64,000 nt of DNA. It comes from Nocardioides sp. URHA0020 (GTDB taxonomy: Bacteria; Actinomycetota; Actinomycetes; Propionibacteriales; Nocardioidaceae). The notes under the pieces were generated by a model. That model saw only the letters and a program-made list of their open reading frames with translations. It was not told the DNA's origin and did not search any database. Both the position numbers and the translations under genes were made by a program. Position 1 is the stretch's first letter; every line of letters starts with the position of its first letter. The stretch is taken from positions 298,135 through 362,134 of the forward strand of contig NZ_KK211167.1 in assembly GCF_000620705.1 (NCBI RefSeq). The letters run 5' to 3'. Below are positions 18,387-26,795 of the stretch, piece after piece.

Positions 18387-20484
18387 CGCGCGACGCGGGC
18401 ACCTGGTCGATCCCGATCTCGGACACCGGGCGCCGGGCGATGCCCAGCTCGCTGAGCGAGCGGTAGAGCATCGGCGTCAGGCTGCGGATGTAGCTGTCGG
18501 TGAGGTGGCTGCCCTGCCGGTGCAGCAGCGTGCCGCCGATCGCGGCGGGGCACCGGTCGCCGGGCGGGCAGATCCAGTCGTTGAGGTCGACCATCGGGAG
18601 GTCGAGGCTCTTCGCCGTGGCAGCGAGCGCCGGCGTACCGACGCCCTGGGGGTCACCGGCGCGCGGCATCGAGCAGGCGGCGTAGTCGTCGGGGTGCGCC
18701 TCGACGCACTCGTAGACCGCCTTGGAGTTGGGGGTCGGGTTGTCGGCGACGAGCACGATCTTCGTGCCGAGCGCCGCCAGCTCGCCGAGCGCCTGCTTCA
18801 TGCCCGGCTCGAGTCCGGGCTCCACCTTCGACCCCTGGGAGACCAGGGCGTAGTCGGGCGCCCCGTCCCTGCGGAAGTTGTCGATCATGTGGTGGGTGAA
18901 GGTCGCGCAGTCGGGGTCGACGCCGTCGAAGCTGAACGTGCAGGCGGACTTCAGGTCGAGCTCCAGGCGCCAGTCCTCGGCGTCCGCGATCGCCCGGACC
19001 GCGCTGAACCACTGCCCCATCTTGGAGTCGCCGAGCATCACCATGGTCTTGCCGGACCGGTCGGCGCCGTACACGCAGTCGGCCGCGGCCTCCACCTTGC
19101 CGGTGCCGACCTGGCAGCCCTTGTCGTAGTAGGGCGGACGGTCCTCGGTGGCGACCGCGGGATCCGGGGTGAGCGGTCCCGACTGGTCGTAGTGGGCGCT
19201 GGGGTCCTTCACCAGCCGCCAGCTGTCGCTGCCGGGGTCGGCGACCAGCACCGTGGCGCCCTCGACCGCCGCGCCGGTGTCGAGGGTCGGGGCGGCCCGG
19301 CCGACGGCCAGGCCGACGACGATGGTGAGCGCCATCGCGACCGCGCCCACGGCGAGCGTCAGGGGGCGCGAGGACGCGAGCCGGGAGTTGAAGCGGACCG
19401 GGTCCTCCAACAGCCTCTTGGTCAGCCAGGCCAGGGCGACGGCGACGAGGACCACGACCACGGTCAGCGCCCGGCCGTGGTCGGGCCACTGCTCGTCGGC
19501 CAGCACGATCAGCGGCCAGTGCCACAGGTAGAGGGAGTAGGAGATGCCGCCCAGCCACACCAGTGGGCGCCAGCCGAGCGGTCCGGGGCGGGCGGCCACC
19601 TGGGGGTGGCAGCCGCCGGCGATCACGGCTGCGGTGCCCAGCGTCGGCACCAGGGCCGCCCATCCCGGCCAGAGCACCGTGCTGTGCACGACCACGACCG
19701 TGCCCGCGATCATCAGCAGCCCGACCACGGTCAGGGCGCGCGCCACGATGGCGCTGGTCCGTGCGAGCGCGGCGGTCCCGAAGGCCAGCAGAGAGCCGAC
19801 GGCCAGCTCCCACACGCGGGTCGTGGAGGTGAAGTAGCTCGTGGCCGGGGACTCCGGGGTGTGGATGACCGACCAGGCCAGGGACGTGGCGAAGACGGCG
19901 GCCACGGTCGCGAGCATCAGGGTCCTGGCCCGGGCCGGCCGGCGGCGGGCCAGGAGCAGGCAGAGCATGATCAGCAGCGGCCAGACGACGTAGTACTGCT
20001 CCTCGACCGACAGCGACCAGTAGTGCTGGACCGGCGAGACCCCGGCGCCCTCGGCGAGGTAGTCGACGGCGCGGTGCGCGAGCGCCCAGTTGACGACGTA
20101 CAGGGTCGCCGCGACGACGTCGGTGGACAGGTCGGCGTACCGCGACGCGGGCAGCACCGCCCAGCCCGCGACCGCCGTGAAGACCAGCACCAGCGATGCG
20201 GCCGGGAGCAGGCGTCGGGCGCGCCGGGCGTAGAAGCCCGTGATCGAGATGCGCTCCTTGGTCGCCGCCTCGCGCAGCAGCAGGCTGGTGATCAGGTAGC
20301 CGCTGATGACGAAGAAGATGTCGACGCCGGCGAAGCCGCCGGGCACGAACGACAGGCCTGCGTGGTAGAGCAGCACCGTGCCCACGGCGACGGCGCGCAG
20401 CCCCTCGATGTCGGCCCGCACGCCGGGATTGGTGACGCGGCGGCGTCGGCCGGCCGCCGGGACGGCGGTGGTGACGGCGTTCAA
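18376..20484 (-). CDS. Acyltransferase-3 / SGNH fusion membrane protein (OafA-like), copy A
   Basis: A 702-residue paralogue of copy B. The acyltransferase-3 domain shows YH at 40-41, FFVISGYLITSLLLRE, RRARRLLPA and WSLSVEEQYYVVWPL. The C-terminal SGNH-like domain has LGDSK, and its histidine motif again reads Q-G-S-H instead of D-x-x-H. No ATG or GTG fits the start; a TTG overlapping the TGA of the upstream glycosyltransferase (TTGA) gives the expected N-terminus and implies coupling. It probably modifies the glycan built by the same operon. Confidence 0.86.
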   Translation of the reverse strand: MNAVTTAVPAAGRRRRVTNPGVRADIEGLRAVAVGTVLLYHAGLSFVPGGFAGVDIFFVISGYLITSLLLREAATKERISITGFYARRARRLLPAASLVLVFTAVAGWAVLPASRYADLSTDVVAATLYVVNWALAHRAVDYLAEGAGVSPVQHYWSLSVEEQYYVVWPLLIMLCLLLARRRPARARTLMLATVAAVFATSLAWSVIHTPESPATSYFTSTTRVWELAVGSLLAFGTAALARTSAIVARALTVVGLLMIAGTVVVVHSTVLWPGWAALVPTLGTAAVIAGGCHPQVAARPGPLGWRPLVWLGGISYSLYLWHWPLIVLADEQWPDHGRALTVVVVLVAVALAWLTKRLLEDPVRFNSRLASSRPLTLAVGAVAMALTIVVGLAVGRAAPTLDTGAAVEGATVLVADPGSDSWRLVKDPSAHYDQSGPLTPDPAVATEDRPPYYDKGCQVGTGKVEAAADCVYGADRSGKTMVMLGDSKMGQWFSAVRAIADAEDWRLELDLKSACTFSFDGVDPDCATFTHHMIDNFRRDGAPDYALVSQGSKVEPGLEPGMKQALGELAALGTKIVLVADNPTPNSKAVYECVEAHPDDYAACSMPRAGDPQGVGTPALAATAKSLDLPMVDLNDWICPPGDRCPAAIGGTLLHRQGSHLTDSYIRSLTPMLYRSLSELGIARRPVSEIGIDQVPASRVSG

Positions 20485-22637
20485 CAGGGCGTTCCGGCGG
20501 AGCGGCCCCGCTGGCGGTCGGGGCGTGGACCGACCTCGATCAGCGACCGGAGCACCTCGACGGCGCCGTCGACGTCGCCGAGCAGGGAGCGGTGGGCGAC
20601 GGGGACCGTCGACAGCGAGCTGGCGGGCTCGTAGAGCGCCCAGATCGGCGTACCGCTGCCGAGGTAGTCGGACACCTTGGAGGGCAGGTAGGGGTTCAGC
20701 CCGGCGTGCGACCCGGCGGTCTGCGCGTCGTTGACGATCAGCGCGTCGAACTTGCGGGTCAGGTTGAGGAAGCCGGTGTACGGCGCGTAGGGGTTGACGC
20801 GGACGACGTCGCCGAGGCCGTCGGCCCACACGCGCGACTGGGTCACGTCGACCTTGTCGGTGAAGACGTGCAGCTGGATGCGCGCGCGGTCGTAGCCGGA
20901 GAGCCGTGCCAGGCCCTCGGTCAGCTCGCCCAGGGTTCGGGTGGCGTAGAACGCGCCGAAGTAGGCGATGTGCACCCGGTCGTCGTCGAGCGGGTAGTCG
21001 ACCGACCCGAGGTCGTACAGGTCGGGCGTCGGCGTGGGGTGCCGGGCGATCCGCGAGATGCTCAGGGCCCGCTCCGCGAGAGCGGGGTCGGGGCAGTAGC
21101 TGAGCATGTAGGAGCGCTGGAGCTCGTTGGTGAAGAGGATCTCGTCGGCCAGCGCGTAGGCGATCTGCTCGCCCCACTCGTTCAGCGCGAGCCCCTCCGG
21201 CGCCGGGAAGCCGGCCGCCTCGACGCCGGCTCGCAGCTCGCTGACGACCGGGCCCTCCTTCATCTGCGCGGTGCGCACCTCGCCGTGGATGTCGCGGCTC
21301 AGCGGGTCGGAGAACTCGGCGATCCAGCGGGTGCTCGGGTGGCGCAGCTTGTACTGCGCGGCGACGACGTGGGCCGCCACCCAGGTGGCCCGGGAGTAGA
21401 CCGAGTCGTACTCCTTCCCGGCCTCGCTCCAGGTCTCGAGCGTCTTGAAGACGCCGTCGGAGTAGGCGACGAGCTCGGCCCAGCGCGGTGCGTGGGAGCG
21501 GCCCGGCACGGCGGCCAGCGCGGCGACGTACGGCGCGGAGATCCACGGGGAGCTCTCGTCGCGCGCCTGTGCGTCGTCCCGGTCCTTGGCGATGACGTCG
21601 ACGAGCGTCCCGCGCTCCCGGATCCGGCGCGCCGCGACCAGCCCGCTGGTGCCGCTCCACGGCGGGAAGCCGTAGAGCACGGCCAGGTCGCGGGCCAGGC
21701 CGCGGTTGACCGCCGACCAGTTGAACCGCGGAAGGTGGCGCTCCGCGATCGCGTCCGTGACCGCCTGCCGCTGGTCCGGGTACATCTTGAGGAACGTGTT
21801 GATCATGACGCACTGGGCGGTGATGACGTTGTGCAGCACCCGCTCGACGTCGGGCGGGCCGGGCGGCACGTCGCCGAGCGACTCGATGCAGTCCAGCCGC
21901 ATCCGCACGTTGAACTCGAAGGACGGGTCGCGCCGCGACAGCGAGCCGCCGCCGCGCGTGCGGTAGTACGCCGCCCCGCGGTCGGGCAGCACCCGGAAGT
22001 GGAACTGGTGCCGGGCGAAGAGCTTGGTCCAGAAGACGAAGTCGGACCCGCCGACCAGCCGCTCGTCGTACCCGACCTCGCGGGCGGCCGCGACGGGGAC
22101 GAGCTTGCAGACGTTGAGCGAGATGCCGGGGCCCAGCCGGGCGGGGCGCACCGCCGCGGTGCCGACGTGCTTCTGGATCGCGTTGGAGAAGTAGTTGTCG
22201 TAGCTCGGGGTGTCCTCCTCGCCGTCGAAGATCTCGGCCATCCAGACCAGCGGGATGATGCCGGGCTCGACGCCGGAGAGCAGCGTCTCGAGGTACGACG
22301 GCGACACCCAGTCGTCGTCGTCGAGGATCGTCATGTGCACGCCGCGCGCCACCGACAGGCCGAGGTTGCGGGCGTGGGCGACCCCGGCGACGGGCGTCTG
22401 GACCACCCGGATCTCCAGATCGGGGTGCTCGGCGGCGAAGCCGGCGACGTACGCGGCCGTCCCGTCGTCGGGCCCGTTGACGACGACCACGACCTCGAAG
22501 CGGTCCGCGGCCAGGGTCTGGACCGTGAGCGACGTGAGCGCCCGGCCGATGGTGGCGACGCGGCCGGCGGTGGCGAGCAGCACGGTGACGTCGGGGGTCG
22601 CCGCGGCGTCGTGGTCCCGGTCAGTCAGCCGTGACAC
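20481..22637 (-). CDS. Two-domain glycosyltransferase (GT2 N-terminus, GT-B-like C-terminus), copy A
   Basis: A 718-residue paralogue of the gene at 12198-14279. The GT2 domain has VTVLLATAGRV near residue 17, AGVAHARNLG near 84 and DDDDW at 106-110. The C-terminal half has WIAEFSDPL and, near the end, SDYLGSGTPIWALYEP and VAHRSLLGDVDGAVEVL, typical of GT4-like nucleotide-sugar binding. The GTG at 22637 is chosen because GGGGAAGG lies about six bases upstream. It is first in a two-gene unit with acyltransferase copy A. The product is likely a surface glycan or glycolipid. Confidence 0.84.
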   Translation of the reverse strand: MSRLTDRDHDAAATPDVTVLLATAGRVATIGRALTSLTVQTLAADRFEVVVVVNGPDDGTAAYVAGFAAEHPDLEIRVVQTPVAGVAHARNLGLSVARGVHMTILDDDDWVSPSYLETLLSGVEPGIIPLVWMAEIFDGEEDTPSYDNYFSNAIQKHVGTAAVRPARLGPGISLNVCKLVPVAAAREVGYDERLVGGSDFVFWTKLFARHQFHFRVLPDRGAAYYRTRGGGSLSRRDPSFEFNVRMRLDCIESLGDVPPGPPDVERVLHNVITAQCVMINTFLKMYPDQRQAVTDAIAERHLPRFNWSAVNRGLARDLAVLYGFPPWSGTSGLVAARRIRERGTLVDVIAKDRDDAQARDESSPWISAPYVAALAAVPGRSHAPRWAELVAYSDGVFKTLETWSEAGKEYDSVYSRATWVAAHVVAAQYKLRHPSTRWIAEFSDPLSRDIHGEVRTAQMKEGPVVSELRAGVEAAGFPAPEGLALNEWGEQIAYALADEILFTNELQRSYMLSYCPDPALAERALSISRIARHPTPTPDLYDLGSVDYPLDDDRVHIAYFGAFYATRTLGELTEGLARLSGYDRARIQLHVFTDKVDVTQSRVWADGLGDVVRVNPYAPYTGFLNLTRKFDALIVNDAQTAGSHAGLNPYLPSKVSDYLGSGTPIWALYEPASSLSTVPVAHRSLLGDVDGAVEVLRSLIEVGPRPDRQRGRSAGTPC

Positions 22638-22805
22638 CGCACACCTTCCCCGTGGTCCGTCCCGAAATACGGCCACCTGCATGACGGCCTCGCAGGATGT
22701 TACGCGAGGTGGGCCCGCCATCCTCAGACGACGACGTCGGCGTGGCCCTGGTCACCCCGGGTGTCCAGGAAGTCCGAACTGGCCGACCGCCCCGGAGCGC
22801 GGCCC

Positions 22806-22811
22806 TACGCT
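22806..22811 (+). promoter_or_regulatory. Leaderless -10 element for the amino-acid ABC operon
   Basis: TACGCT stands seven bases before the ATG at 22819, and no Shine-Dalgarno is present. This fits transcription starting at the start codon. No clear -35 hexamer is seen in the 181-bp divergent gap. Confidence 0.4.
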
Positions 22812-22818
22812 TGCGCCC

Positions 22819-23700
22819 ATGCGTGTACGTCGAACCCTGGCCGCCGTGGCCGTCCTGCCCCTCGCCCTCGTCGCAGCCGCCTGCGCACCCGAGTCGGACG
22901 GTGGCTCGTCCGCGACCGGCTCGTCCTCCGGCAGCCCGAGCGCCGACGCGTGCGCCACCGGCTCGCTCCCGCTGAAGACGGCGGGCCGGCTGACGATCGG
23001 CACCGACTCCCCGGCGTACGAGCCGTGGTTCGTCGACAACGACCCGACCAACGGCAAGGGCTACGAGTCCGCCGTCGCGTACGCCGTGGCCGAGCAGCTC
23101 GGCTTCGGCAAGGACCAGGTGACGTGGGTCAAGGTCCCCTTCAACTCCTCCTACGCGCCGGGCGCGAAGAAGTTCGACTTCGACATCAACCAGATCTCGA
23201 TCAGCGAGAAGCGCGCCCAGGCCGTCGACTTCTCCGACGGCTACTACTCCGCCGCGCAGGCCGTGATCGCGCTCAAGGGCACCCGCGGTGCTGAGGCCGC
23301 GAGCCTGGCGGACCTCAAGGGCCTGCGGCTCGCCGCCCAGACCGGCACCACCTCGCTGACCGCGATCCGGGACGTCATCAAGCCGGACACCGACCCGGTC
23401 GTCTTCGAGGACACGAACGCCGCCAAGCAGGCGCTGCAGAACGACCAGGTCGACGCCATCGTCGCCGACCTCCCGACCGCGTTCTACATCTCGGGCGCGG
23501 AGATCGAGAACAGCGTGCTGATCGGCCAGTTCCAGCCCGAGACCGGGGAGCAGGAGGAGTTCGGCCTGCTCTTCGAGAAGGGCAGCAAGCTCGTCCCGTG
23601 CGTGAACTCCGCCCTGGGCGCGCTGCGTGAGGACGGCACCATCGACCAGCTCGAGAAGCAGTGGCTCTCCGACGTCGTGGACGTACCCGTCCTCCAGTGA
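22819..23700 (+). CDS. Polar amino-acid ABC transporter, substrate-binding lipoprotein
   Basis: A 293-residue extracytoplasmic binding protein of SBP family 3. Residues 1-22 are a lipoprotein signal ending in LVAAAC, so Cys22 would be lipidated. A Ser/Gly-rich linker precedes the binding domain, with LTIGTDSPAYEPWF, then KKFDFDINQISISEKRAQAV and the later LRLAAQTGTTS, all typical of Glu/Gln/Arg-type receptors. The stop overlaps the permease GTG (GTGA). The precise amino acid cannot be assigned. Confidence 0.9.
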   Translation: MRVRRTLAAVAVLPLALVAAACAPESDGGSSATGSSSGSPSADACATGSLPLKTAGRLTIGTDSPAYEPWFVDNDPTNGKGYESAVAYAVAEQLGFGKDQVTWVKVPFNSSYAPGAKKFDFDINQISISEKRAQAVDFSDGYYSAAQAVIALKGTRGAEAASLADLKGLRLAAQTGTTSLTAIRDVIKPDTDPVVFEDTNAAKQALQNDQVDAIVADLPTAFYISGAEIENSVLIGQFQPETGEQEEFGLLFEKGSKLVPCVNSALGALREDGTIDQLEKQWLSDVVDVPVLQ

Positions 23701-24545
23701 GCGAGTGGTCCCCGAGCCCCCACGAGCTCGAACGACGGCGGCTGCGCCGGCAGCTGCGCACCCGGTCGGTGCTGATCGCGACCGTGATGACGGTCGTCGC
23801 CTTCGTCGTGCTCACCCTCGGGATCACCGGGTCGCCCGGCTGGGCGTCGGTCAAGGAGTACTTCTTCAGCCGGGACGACGCGCGCGAGGCGCTGCCGGCC
23901 ATCTGGGACGCGATCTGGCTGAACATCAAGATGTTCCTCGTCGCGGAGGTCTTCATCCTGATCTTCGCGATGCTGATCGCGATGGCCCGGGTGAGCCGGT
24001 CGCCGTGGCTCGTGCCGCTGCGGCTGGTCGCGGTCGTCTACACCGACGTGGTCCGTGGCATCCCCACGATCCTGCTGGTCTACCTGCTGGCGTTCGGCAT
24101 GCCGGCGCTGCGGCTCGGGGGACTGCCGACCAGTGCGTTCTTCTGGGCGACGGTGGCGCTGATCATCTCCTACAGCGCGTACGTCGCCGAGGTCTTCCGC
24201 TCGGGGATCGAGTCGGTCCACCCCTCGCAGTGGGCGAGCGCGGAGGCCCTCGGCCTGTCCCGCGGGCAGTGCCTGCGCCACGTCGTGATCCCGCAGGCGG
24301 TGCGCCGCGTCGTACCCCCGCTGCTCAACGACTTCGTCTCGCTCCAGAAGGACACCGCGCTGGCGTCGGCGGCCGGGGTGTTCGAGGCGGTCTTCGTCGC
24401 GCGGGACTACGGCAACTACAACTTCAACTACACCCCGCTCGTCGTGGTCGCCTGCTTCTTCATCGTGCTGACCGTCCCGCTCGCGCGGGCCACCGACTGG
24501 CTCAGCGCGAAGTACCGCCGCCGCGAGCTGGCAGGTGTCCTGTGA
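23697..24545 (+). CDS. Polar amino-acid ABC transporter, permease
   Basis: A 282-residue HisM/GlnP-type permease. After a basic N-terminus come about five membrane helices, and the ABC-permease EAA loop is visible near residues 175-200 (ASAEALGLSRGQCLRHVVIP followed by QAVRRVVPPLLN), which docks with the ATPase. DVVRGIPTILLVYLL near residue 117 is typical of the amino-acid family. The GTG start overlaps the upstream stop and the gene's own stop overlaps the ATPase GTG, so the three form one coupled operon. Confidence 0.92.
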   Translation: MSEWSPSPHELERRRLRRQLRTRSVLIATVMTVVAFVVLTLGITGSPGWASVKEYFFSRDDAREALPAIWDAIWLNIKMFLVAEVFILIFAMLIAMARVSRSPWLVPLRLVAVVYTDVVRGIPTILLVYLLAFGMPALRLGGLPTSAFFWATVALIISYSAYVAEVFRSGIESVHPSQWASAEALGLSRGQCLRHVVIPQAVRRVVPPLLNDFVSLQKDTALASAAGVFEAVFVARDYGNYNFNYTPLVVVACFFIVLTVPLARATDWLSAKYRRRELAGVL

Positions 24546-25279
24546 GCGAGCTGCTGACCGTCTCGAACCTGCGCAAGTCGTACGGCGAGCGTGTGGTCCT
24601 CGACGACGTCTCGCTCACCGTGCAGCAGCACGACGTGATCTGCCTGATCGGGTCGTCCGGCTCGGGCAAGTCGACCCTGCTGCGCTGCCTGAACCTGCTC
24701 GAGGACATCGACGACGGGATCATCACCTTCGACGGCCGCGAGATCTCCGACCCCCGGGTCGACGCGCGCGAGGTGCGCTCGCGGATCGGGATGGTCTTCC
24801 AGGCCTACAACCTCTTCCCGCACCTGAGCGTGCTCGACAACTGCACCCTGGCGCCGCGGCGCGTGCACGGCGTACGACGGGCCGACGCGGAGGCGCGCGC
24901 CCTGTCGCTGCTGGAGAAGTTCGGTCTCGCCGACCACGACGCCCAGCACCCGGACCGGCTCTCGGGCGGTCAGCAGCAGCGCGCCGCCCTGGTGCGGGCG
25001 CTGTGCACGTCGCCGACCCTGCTGCTGCTCGACGAGATCACCGCCGCCCTCGACCCCGAGCTGGTGGGCGAGGTGCTCGCGATCGTGCGCGCGGAGGCCG
25101 AGGCCGGCATGACGATGGTGATCGCCACCCACGAGATGGCCTTCGCCCGCGACGTCGCGACCTCCGTGTGCTTCCTCGACCAGGGCCGGATCCTCGAGCA
25201 GGGTCCCCCCGCCGAGATCTTCAGCAACCCGCGCGAGGAGCGGACGCGGGAGTTCCTGCGGCGGGTGCTGCCGGACTGA
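24542..25279 (+). CDS. Polar amino-acid ABC transporter, ATP-binding protein (GlnQ-like)
   Basis: A 245-residue ATPase energising the importer encoded just upstream. Walker A GSSGSGKST is at residues 37-45, the Q-loop is MVFQAYNLFPHL, the signature is LSGGQQQR near 139-146, Walker B is LLLLDEITAALD and the switch histidine is in ATHEM. The usual EPTSALD segment reads EITAALD here. It begins at a GTG overlapping the permease stop. A repeat array starts about ten bases after the stop. Confidence 0.93.
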   Translation: MSELLTVSNLRKSYGERVVLDDVSLTVQQHDVICLIGSSGSGKSTLLRCLNLLEDIDDGIITFDGREISDPRVDAREVRSRIGMVFQAYNLFPHLSVLDNCTLAPRRVHGVRRADAEARALSLLEKFGLADHDAQHPDRLSGGQQQRAALVRALCTSPTLLLLDEITAALDPELVGEVLAIVRAEAEAGMTMVIATHEMAFARDVATSVCFLDQGRILEQGPPAEIFSNPREERTREFLRRVLPD

Positions 25280-25289
25280 GGGTGGGCGG

Positions 25290-25522
25290 TGGGCAATCCA
25301 CCGTTCGGGTGGGGCGGCTGCCGGTGGCGGATCCACCAGATGTGCTGGTCGGATCGGTGGATTGCGCACCGCTCGGGCGGGGTGGGGGCGGTAGCGGTGG
25401 CGGATCCACCGAATGTGCCGGTCGGAACGGTGGATCACGCACCGCTCGGGCGGGGTGGGGGCGGTAGCGGTGGCGGATCCACCGAATGTGCCGGACTGGA
25501 CGGTGGATCACGCACCGCTCGA
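25290..25522. repeat. 73-bp tandem palindromic repeat array, left of the nuclease gene
   Basis: Three units repeat at exactly 73 bp, with GATCCACC at 25330, 25403 and 25476, after a shortened copy (AATCCACC at 25295). Each full unit holds a hairpin: in the second, GATCCACCG at 25403-25411 pairs with CGGTGGATC at 25428-25436 across 16 bases. Units end in a GGGCGGGGTGGGGGCGGTAG stretch. The third unit is cut short and runs into the convergent nuclease gene, supplying its stop codon. There are no spacers of CRISPR kind. Confidence 0.88.
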
Positions 25523-26467
25523 GCGATAGCGGTCGTGGCGCGGTCCGACTGCCGCGGACAGCTTCCCGAAGAGCGCCTCCCACTCCTGGCCGAAGGCCGG
25601 CGGCGGTCCGTCGTACCCGCCCCGGAGCAGTGCGCGGTAGACCTCTCCGACCATCGTGCGCGGACGGAGCAGCCGCTCCTTGGTGACCTGGACGTAGTGC
25701 GTGTCGGACGCACGCATGAGCGCGTAGCGGTCGATGTCCTTGCTGTAGACCCCGCGATCCTCCTGGTGCTGCGCGCCTTCGTACTCGACGACCGTGCGCC
25801 AGCTCCGGTATACGAGGTCGCCGATCACCTGCACGTCCTCGCGGACATTGATTGCGACGTTCGACTGAGGCCTCGGCAGGCCGGCGAACTCCAGGACCGC
25901 GCGGAGCTCGCTCTCCTTGAGCGAGCGTGACCGCGCATCGAGGTGGTCCAGCAGCCAGACCGCCTCGTCGGCCCCGTCGCGCCACAGGCAGGACAACGCG
26001 AAGGAGCGGATGGCGTCGACCGTGGTGTGACCTTCGTGCAGCAGCCAGTCGCCGACCTTGATCGCGTCGAGCACGCGAGCCTGCGCGCAGAAGGCGACGA
26101 ACGCGGCCTCGACGATCACCCCGACCCCGTCGGTCGGCGGCAGCCGCTTGGTGCGGTGGAGGAACACCTTGTCGAACGCCAGGTGCAGCTCTCCCTCGAT
26201 CACGAAGTGCAGCGGGAGTCGTGGTCCGAAGTCCAGACCGAGCTGCTGCAGGCGCGTGATGCCGGTCAGCCGGGCGCGCCCGGGCAGCGCCAGACGCGCG
26301 GCAGTCACCCAGTCCGCGTCGGTCATGCGGTGCTCCGCGCACCGGAAGACCCGCGGACAGAGCCGGACGAATCGCCGGGCGTCGAGCTGACGGTCGGTGA
26401 GGCCGAGGGCGCGGGCCTCCTGTCGGGTGAAGGGCCTGTCGGTCAGGGCCTCAGGTATCGGTCGCAT
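25508..26467 (-). CDS. DUF559/AbiEi-like protein, putative PD-(D/E)XK nuclease
   Basis: A 319-residue protein of unproven function. Residues 10-110 resemble the AbiEi-type winged-helix N-terminus (FTRQEARALGLTDRQLDARR, then LCPRVFR). Residues 180-265 look like a DUF559/Vsr-type nuclease fold: ESE at 185-187, IGDLVYR with Asp217, VEYEGAQHQ with Glu228, Glu230 and His234, then SKDIDRYALM with Asp244 and Asp246. The last residues and the TGA come from a 73-bp repeat unit. Repeat arrays flank it on both sides. Codon use looks less GC-biased than the neighbours. It could be a defence or orphan antitoxin-like gene, or cargo of a repeat-bounded element. Confidence 0.6.
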   Translation of the reverse strand: MRPIPEALTDRPFTRQEARALGLTDRQLDARRFVRLCPRVFRCAEHRMTDADWVTAARLALPGRARLTGITRLQQLGLDFGPRLPLHFVIEGELHLAFDKVFLHRTKRLPPTDGVGVIVEAAFVAFCAQARVLDAIKVGDWLLHEGHTTVDAIRSFALSCLWRDGADEAVWLLDHLDARSRSLKESELRAVLEFAGLPRPQSNVAINVREDVQVIGDLVYRSWRTVVEYEGAQHQEDRGVYSKDIDRYALMRASDTHYVQVTKERLLRPRTMVGEVYRALLRGGYDGPPPAFGQEWEALFGKLSAAVGPRHDRYRSSGA

Positions 26468-26560
26468 CCGCCCAGTTGACGGCGATCGCTGGGCATCCGC
26501 CGATGCGCTCGAGCGCGCTGTGGACAGCGGCGTCGCGGGCCCGGCCTGTGGACACTTGGC

Positions 26561-26770
26561 GGCGGTGCAGGATCCACCGAGTCGTACGCCGCACTCCGTG
26601 GATAGCCCACCGCTACCGCCGTCGCCCAGGGCCGGCGGTGGGGGATCCACCGAGTGGTACGCCGTACCCGGTGGATAGCCCACCGCCACCGCCGTCGCCC
26701 AGGTGGACCGCCCACCGCCCCACGCAGCCCCCGGTGGATAGCCCACCGCCACCGCCACCACCGCCGTCCC
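26561..26770. repeat. 73-bp palindromic repeat array, right of the nuclease gene
   Basis: GATCCACCGA at 26571 and 26644 and GTGGATAG at 26598 and 26671 give the same 73-bp period as the left array. A third, degenerate copy has GTGGATAG at 26734. Each pairs a GATCCACC arm with a GGTGGAT arm across about 15-19 bases and continues into CCCACCGCCACCGCC. The units are in the same orientation as the left array. With it, the 328-bp gap between the nuclease and racemase genes is mostly repeat; a short stretch at 26468-26560 would hold the nuclease promoter. Confidence 0.85.
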
Positions 26771-26795
26771 CGACGACCGTGACACCAGTTCTGTC

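Noticed and set aside
25290-25522. CRISPR array
   Set aside because: The unit is 73 bp and repeats without unique spacers, the neighbouring unit is shorter, and there are no cas genes. It is a tandem palindromic repeat.
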